A stretch of DNA of 52,978 nucleotides, taken from Novosphingobium sp. CF614 (GTDB lineage Bacteria > Pseudomonadota > Alphaproteobacteria > Sphingomonadales > Sphingomonadaceae). The DNA lies in NCBI RefSeq assembly GCF_900113255.1, contig NZ_FOOR01000020.1:1-52978 (forward strand). Direction: 5' to 3'. The notes beneath the pieces were generated by a model. That model was not told the origin of the DNA, searched no databases, and worked only from the letters and a program-made list of their open reading frames with translations. A program made the position numbers and the translations under genes. Positions 49,246 to 52,978 of the stretch are shown piece by piece; within the stretch, counting starts at the first letter, position 1, and every line of letters begins with the position of its first letter.

Positions 49246-50019
49246 CTACCGCTGGCTTTCGACGTAACGCGAGGCGATCGCGCGCGACTGGGCGACGATC
49301 CACTCGTCCGCGCGGGCTTGCCCATCTTCCTTCGCGCGCCGCAGATATTCCGGCTTGAGCCTGCCGACATCGGCGCCGACCGTTTGCCCGGCGGATCGCG
49401 ACCAGCTTTCGGCGGCGGCCTTCCCATAAGCACCGGCGCGTCGATTAATCTCGGGATTCAGGACGGCGAAAGCCGCATCCTCTGCCTTCTTCATCGTCGA
49501 TGCGGGCACGACGCCCGAGGCTGGGGCTGGTGTCCGCGCTCCAATGCTCACATAGCTGCCGGCAATCTGACGCGTCCGGGACACAAGCCAGTTGTCGGCG
49601 GCCTTTTGACCGCTGGAGCGAACGCGACGTTGATATTCCGGCGTCAGCGCCCCGACCTGTCCGCCGACGCTCTTCAAGGTCGTGCTGGCCCAGCTTTTCG
49701 AACTCGTCTGCCCATAGGCAGCCAGGCGGCGTCGATATTCGGGGTCGAGCACGTCGACGACGGCGTTCTTGAGCAGTGCCATCGTCGTTGCCGGAATGGG
49801 AGCATTGGGAACCGGCGCCGACTGCCGTCCATTGCGCCGAGACTCGTCGGCACGCCGTTCGCTATCGATGCGATCCACTTGCGTGTTGTAAGTGTTGATG
49901 GCGCCGATATTCTGGTTCAGGACCATCGCGCCAAAGTCGGTGTCGAAAATCTGTGCGCTCGCGGAGCCAAGGGGGACGGCAGCAACAATCAGGGATACCG
50001 CCAGCAACCGAATACGCAT
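49246..50019 (-). CDS. Secreted protein with two ~83-residue tandem repeats
   Basis: A 257-residue protein with a signal peptide (LLAVSLIVAAVPLGSASAQ, about 5-23). A linker with Asn/Gln/Arg residues leads to two homologous units: about 76-158 (PATTMALLKNAVVDVLDPEY ... SGQKAADNWLVSRTRQIAGSYV) and about 172-254 (PASTMKKAEDAAFAVLNPEI ... DGQARADEWIVAQSRAIASRYV). Both share PEYxRR and AYGxxxxxSW signatures. Its start at 50019 follows GAGGAGA. Function unknown; a periplasmic scaffold or conjugation-associated lysozyme-helper is conceivable. Confidence 0.6.
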   Translation of the reverse strand: MRIRLLAVSLIVAAVPLGSASAQIFDTDFGAMVLNQNIGAINTYNTQVDRIDSERRADESRRNGRQSAPVPNAPIPATTMALLKNAVVDVLDPEYRRRLAAYGQTSSKSWASTTLKSVGGQVGALTPEYQRRVRSSGQKAADNWLVSRTRQIAGSYVSIGARTPAPASGVVPASTMKKAEDAAFAVLNPEINRRAGAYGKAAAESWSRSAGQTVGADVGRLKPEYLRRAKEDGQARADEWIVAQSRAIASRYVESQR

Positions 50020-50155
50020 GTCGCTTCTCCTCGAATGACCGACGCGGATCAAACGTCGGTCGTCGTGAACGGTTCCTGAGCAAGGAACGCCACGACAAAT
50101 AGGCTTTCGCCGCAAAGTCGCTGCTCAAGAACGGCTCGCCTGTCATGGGCACGCC

Positions 50156-50323
50156 ATGACACGGGAACTAACGGATACGATCCTTCGCGTGGTCGAACGC
50201 ACGCCGCAATGGGTGCGACGCGATCTCGACGCCAAAGATCCGGTCGCGCGCATCCGTGCCGAAGAATCGCTTGCGGCGATGATCGCCGATGCCCTCGACC
50301 AGCAGGCGAACACGGCCGTCTGA
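50156..50323 (+). CDS. Small conserved-looking protein
   Basis: A 55-residue acidic protein: MTRELTDTILRVVERTPQWV, RRDLDAKDPVARIRAEESLA, AMIADALDQQANTAV. It is predicted mostly helical with no signal or membrane segment. Small proteins of this pattern occur near integrases in sphingomonads as I recall, but I cannot name the family surely. No strong ribosome site is visible. Confidence 0.5.
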   Translation: MTRELTDTILRVVERTPQWVRRDLDAKDPVARIRAEESLAAMIADALDQQANTAV

Positions 50324-50434
50324 CCAACGGATCATTTCTTGCGGCGCACGCCGACGGAGGTGAACATGGCTGATTACGAGATTGTGGCCATCCGTCAGGC
50401 GCGGGGCTGTCATGCTCGCCGGAGCGAGCCCGCG

Positions 50435-51149
50435 CCAAGTATAACTTGCTGCGCCGCTTTTCCCTGTTTCTGCGAGCAGAAGACCCGGATCATGACGCGC
50501 CGCCGCTCGGCGCGTTCGGGTGCCGCCGACGCCCGAGGCCAGCACCGCATCTGCTCCAACCCGAGCAGATTGCGGCGATCCTGTCGGCTGCCTTGGCCCT
50601 GCCGGACAGGCAGATCGGCACTGCCTGTTCGGCCTGCTGGCCGTAACGGGCATGCGGGTGTCAGAGGCGCTCGCTTTGCAGCGCTCCGACCTCACCGGCG
50701 ATGGGCTGCTTGTTCGCCGCAGCAAGGGCGGCGGCAGCCGGCTGCTGCCCATCCACTCGACAACGCGGGACGCCGTCGAGGCATATCTCGACCGGCGCAA
50801 CCGAGCGTTTTCGATCAGCGATGATCTTTTCATCATCAGCACAGGACGGGCACCGGACAGGTCGACCGTCCGCAAAGTGTTCGTTGGTCTGGCTCGTCAG
50901 CTCGGCATTCGTGGCCCGGTCGGCACGCGCGGCCCGCGGCTGCACGATCTTCGGCACAGTTTCGCGGTCCGATCGCTCGAGGCCTGCGCCCACGATTACG
51001 ACGCGGTGCGCCGTCACATGACGGCCCTTCGCGACTATCTGGGCCATAGCAGCATCTTGCACACCTATTGGTATCTCGAAGCCACCCCGGTCCTGATGCG
51101 TACCATCGCCGCGGCCAACGAAGATCGCTTCCTGGGAGGTGTCCGATGA
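50435..51149 (+). pseudogene. Tyrosine recombinase gene with frameshift
   Basis: The 5' part (YNLLRRFSLFLRAEDPDHDA, LLQPEQIAAILSAALALPDR) is in one frame and the catalytic part (LFGLLAVTGMRVSEALAL onward) in another; the switch is near 50620 and equals one missing base. The catalytic residues remain: Arg in TGMRVSE, Lys in RRSKGGGSR, HDLRHSF, and LGHSSILHTYWYLEA. The N-terminal arm-binding domain is mostly lost. Its stop overlaps the next recombinase start (ATGA), as in tandem recombinase operons. Confidence 0.75.
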
Positions 51150-52447
51150 CCTCGCTCGCTCCCCATCTCACCGCCTATCTGGTCGATCATCTGCCGCGGC
51201 ACCGCAGCGCCAGCCCCCATACGGTCGCGACCTACGCCCACAGTTTCACATCGCTGGTCCGCTTCGCGGCCGATCGGCGACGCTGCCGACCGATCGACCT
51301 CCAGGTTGAAGATCTCCATCCCGATCTCATCCTGGCTTTCCTCGATCATATCGAAGAGGATCGATGCAACAGCATCTCAACCCGCAACGCCCGTCTCGCC
51401 GCAGTGCGATCTTTCTTCCGCTTTATCGAGTACAAGCTTCCAGCCTGCCTCGATCAGGCACTGCGCATCCACGCGCTGCCGCGCAAGCGGACCACGATGC
51501 GACTCGTCGAAGCCCTGACGATCGATGAGGTTCGGGCGCTTCTCGCAGCGCCCGATGGCCGCACCTATTGTGGATTGCGCGATCGGGCGATGCTTCACAT
51601 GGCCTATGCTTGCGGACTGCGCGCATCCGAGCTTCTTGGTCTACAGATGACCGCATTCCCACCCGCCTCGCTGGCGACGGTCCGGATTCACGGCAAGGGG
51701 CGCCGGGAACGCGTGCTGCCCCTATGGCAGGAGACGCAGCAAGCATTGCGAGGCTGGCTGCGTGCCCGCGGTCCGACAAGTGTATCGACGCTATTTCTGA
51801 ACCGAACCGGCGAGCCGCTCAGTCGCGACGGTTTGGCGCTGATGGTCGCAAAGCACGTCCGTCACGCGGCATTGGCATGTCCGTCCTTGCTCTCGAAGCG
51901 GGTAACGCCGCATGTCCTGCGTCATAGTTGTGCCGCCCACGCCTTGGCGGCGACCGGCGATATTCGGAAGGTCTCGCTGTGGCTGGGGCACGCTTCGCTC
52001 CGCAGCACCGAAGTCTATTTGCGCGCCAATCCCGTCGAGAAGCTCGCGATCCTCGCCGCCCATGCACCGCCAGGGGTGAAGCCAGGCCGGTTCAGACCGC
52101 CATCCGGACTTCGGGACGATCAGTTTGCGAGAATTGAGAAGCTGCTTCCTGGCCGGCCTGGGTATGTCGGTCGAGACAGCGTGGTAGGTAACCGGGTTTT
52201 TGTCGAGACGGTGATCTGGAAATTCCGGACCGGGGTGTCGTGGCGAGATTTGCCGGAGAGCACGGGGCACTGGAAGAATACGCACAAGCGCTTTTCGCGC
52301 TGGGCGGAGAAGGGAGTTTGGGAGCGGCTTTTCAGGGCGCTGGCAGATGATCCGGACAACGAATATGCAATGATCGACGCGACCATCGTGAGAGCCCATC
52401 AACATAGCGCGGGCGCCCAAAAAAAGTGGGAGTGGACCAAGCAATAG
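51146..52447 (+). CDS. Tyrosine recombinase fused in frame to IS5-family transposase
   Basis: A 433-residue chimera. Residues 1-318 form a tyrosine recombinase: core-binding domain with RSASPHTVATYAHSFTSLVR, catalytic Arg in CGLRASELLGL, Lys in IHGKGRRERVL, TPHVLRHSCAAHALA, LWLGHASLRSTEVYLRA with the Tyr. At about 52100-52108 (FRPP then SGLRDDQ) it passes directly into the N-terminal half of an IS5/IS427-type transposase (FARIEKLLPGRPGYVGRDSV, TGVSWRDLPESTGHWKNTHK). Both parts look intact apart from the few recombinase residues after FRPP. Fusion follows from loss of the left IS end. Confidence 0.8.
   Translation: MTSLAPHLTAYLVDHLPRHRSASPHTVATYAHSFTSLVRFAADRRRCRPIDLQVEDLHPDLILAFLDHIEEDRCNSISTRNARLAAVRSFFRFIEYKLPACLDQALRIHALPRKRTTMRLVEALTIDEVRALLAAPDGRTYCGLRDRAMLHMAYACGLRASELLGLQMTAFPPASLATVRIHGKGRRERVLPLWQETQQALRGWLRARGPTSVSTLFLNRTGEPLSRDGLALMVAKHVRHAALACPSLLSKRVTPHVLRHSCAAHALAATGDIRKVSLWLGHASLRSTEVYLRANPVEKLAILAAHAPPGVKPGRFRPPSGLRDDQFARIEKLLPGRPGYVGRDSVVGNRVFVETVIWKFRTGVSWRDLPESTGHWKNTHKRFSRWAEKGVWERLFRALADDPDNEYAMIDATIVRAHQHSAGAQKKWEWTKQ
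52419..52425 (+). promoter_or_regulatory. Slippery A7 run for -1 frameshifting
   Basis: The heptamer A AAA AAG (52420-52426) is in the right phase for -1 slippage from the first transposase frame into the second, giving one fused transposase. Confidence 0.65.
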
Positions 52448-52851
52448 GGCGTTCGCGCGGTGGGTTGACGACGAAGATTCATGCGATTGTCGATGCTCTG
52501 GGCAACCCGCTGGAACTCAGCCTCACGGGCGGGCAGGTCCACGACATCCAGCAAGCCGAACCGTTGACTGCTCGGATTGATCCTAGCGCGATGCTTGGCG
52601 ACAAGGGCTATGACGCGGACCGCTACATCTCCTATCTTCAAGCCCGCGGTATTCAGGTCGTCATTCCACCAAAAGCCAATCGCAAAATCAAACGCGAATG
52701 TGACTTCGTGCTCTATTGCGAGCGCAATCTGGTTGAGCGATTTTTTAACGTCATCAAGCATTTTCGAGGCATCGCGACCCGCTATGAAAAGACCGCCCGC
52801 AACTTCCTCGCCGGGCTGCATCTCGTCTGCGCCCTCATCTGGCTCAAATGA
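52426..52851 (+). CDS. IS5-family transposase, second frame
   Basis: A 141-residue catalytic C-terminal part of the DDE transposase: SRGGLTTKIHAIVDALGNPL, LTGGQVHDIQQAEPL, LGDKGYDADRYISYLQARGI (second Asp) and RNLVERFFNVIKHFRGIATR (Glu). It overlaps the end of the first frame and would be reached by frameshift at the A7 run, or from the GTG shown. Confidence 0.85.
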   Translation: MGVDQAIGRSRGGLTTKIHAIVDALGNPLELSLTGGQVHDIQQAEPLTARIDPSAMLGDKGYDADRYISYLQARGIQVVIPPKANRKIKRECDFVLYCERNLVERFFNVIKHFRGIATRYEKTARNFLAGLHLVCALIWLK

Positions 52852-52978
52852 CGACAGACCCTAGTATTACAGTTGCATTTTAACCTCAGATGAGCGCGTC
52901 TTGCGGCGGCTTGGTGAGCGCGTCGCCAACATGACCACGCGATGATACGTGCGGGCTGGATCTGGCGCATGGCCAGCT

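Larger units (their letters stand above)
52103..52870 (+). mobile_element. IS5-family (IS427-group) element lacking its left end
   Basis: The transposase is encoded in two overlapping frames joined by an A7 run, the usual IS427-group arrangement. The right end is near 52870 (AATGACGACAGACCCTAG region). No inverted copy of that end is found at the left side, where the frame runs straight out of the recombinase gene, so the left terminus seems deleted. Confidence 0.65.

Noticed and set aside
1..52978. CRISPR array, tRNA or rRNA genes
   Set aside because: No regularly spaced repeats and no tRNA cloverleaf or rRNA sequence was recognised on reading both strands.

Overview
The window reads as an accessory region of a high-GC alphaproteobacterium, most likely a sphingomonad (Sphingobium, Novosphingobium or Sphingopyxis type). 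This rests on the style of the F-type transfer genes, a benenodin-like lasso peptide precursor and the general gene content. No rRNA, tRNA, replication gene or CRISPR array was seen, so plasmid, integrative element and genomic island cannot be told apart.

Left edge (1-2462): the end of an apparent IS21-like element abuts a 46-residue lasso peptide precursor gene that has no maturation genes beside it. A translationally coupled XRE/GntR regulator pair, an unknown gene and a regulatory stretch rich in inverted repeats follow.

Conjugation block (2463-25709): a nearly complete F-type type IV secretion operon, in order a small secreted protein, DsbC-like, pilin-like, TraL, TraE, TraK, TraB, TraV, TraC, two small membrane proteins, TraW, TraU, a two-gene TraN, TrbC, an S26 peptidase-like protein, TraF, a second thioredoxin-like protein, TraH and TraG. 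Two toxin-antitoxin modules (DUF1778/GNAT and VapBC) sit antisense inside the operon; VapBC appears to have cut the start of a tra gene. The relaxase and coupling protein of this system are not in the window.

Stability and defence block (25706-30212): a membrane protein convergent with traG, a RES toxin with its antitoxin, a Phd/PIN pair, a nucleotidyltransferase-HEPN fusion, an HU protein and an unknown gene.

Regulators and relics (30251-32769): an AraC-type regulator, an ECF sigma factor and a decayed RND efflux adaptor.

Nit1C block (32770-44951): a MocR-type regulator diverges from a gene set matching the Nit1C cluster, which is linked to cyanide assimilation and nitrogen starvation: nitB, a DUF1097-like membrane protein, nitC nitrilase, nitD radical SAM, nitE acetyltransferase, nitF AIR-synthase-like, nitG and nitH flavoprotein. 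An outer-membrane beta-barrel and a double-hotdog Pnap_2097-like protein follow, then an IS110 relic, a TetR regulator and a luciferase-like monooxygenase. A 16-bp exact repeat lies on both sides of the nit block.

Right end (44952-52978): a scrapyard of truncated genes. It holds a MocR fragment joined to an HExxH protein remnant, a broken Ti-type relaxase with a likely oriT and TraC/TraD-like genes, small secreted or membrane proteins, two tyrosine recombinases (one frameshifted) and an IS5-family transposase fused in frame to the second recombinase.
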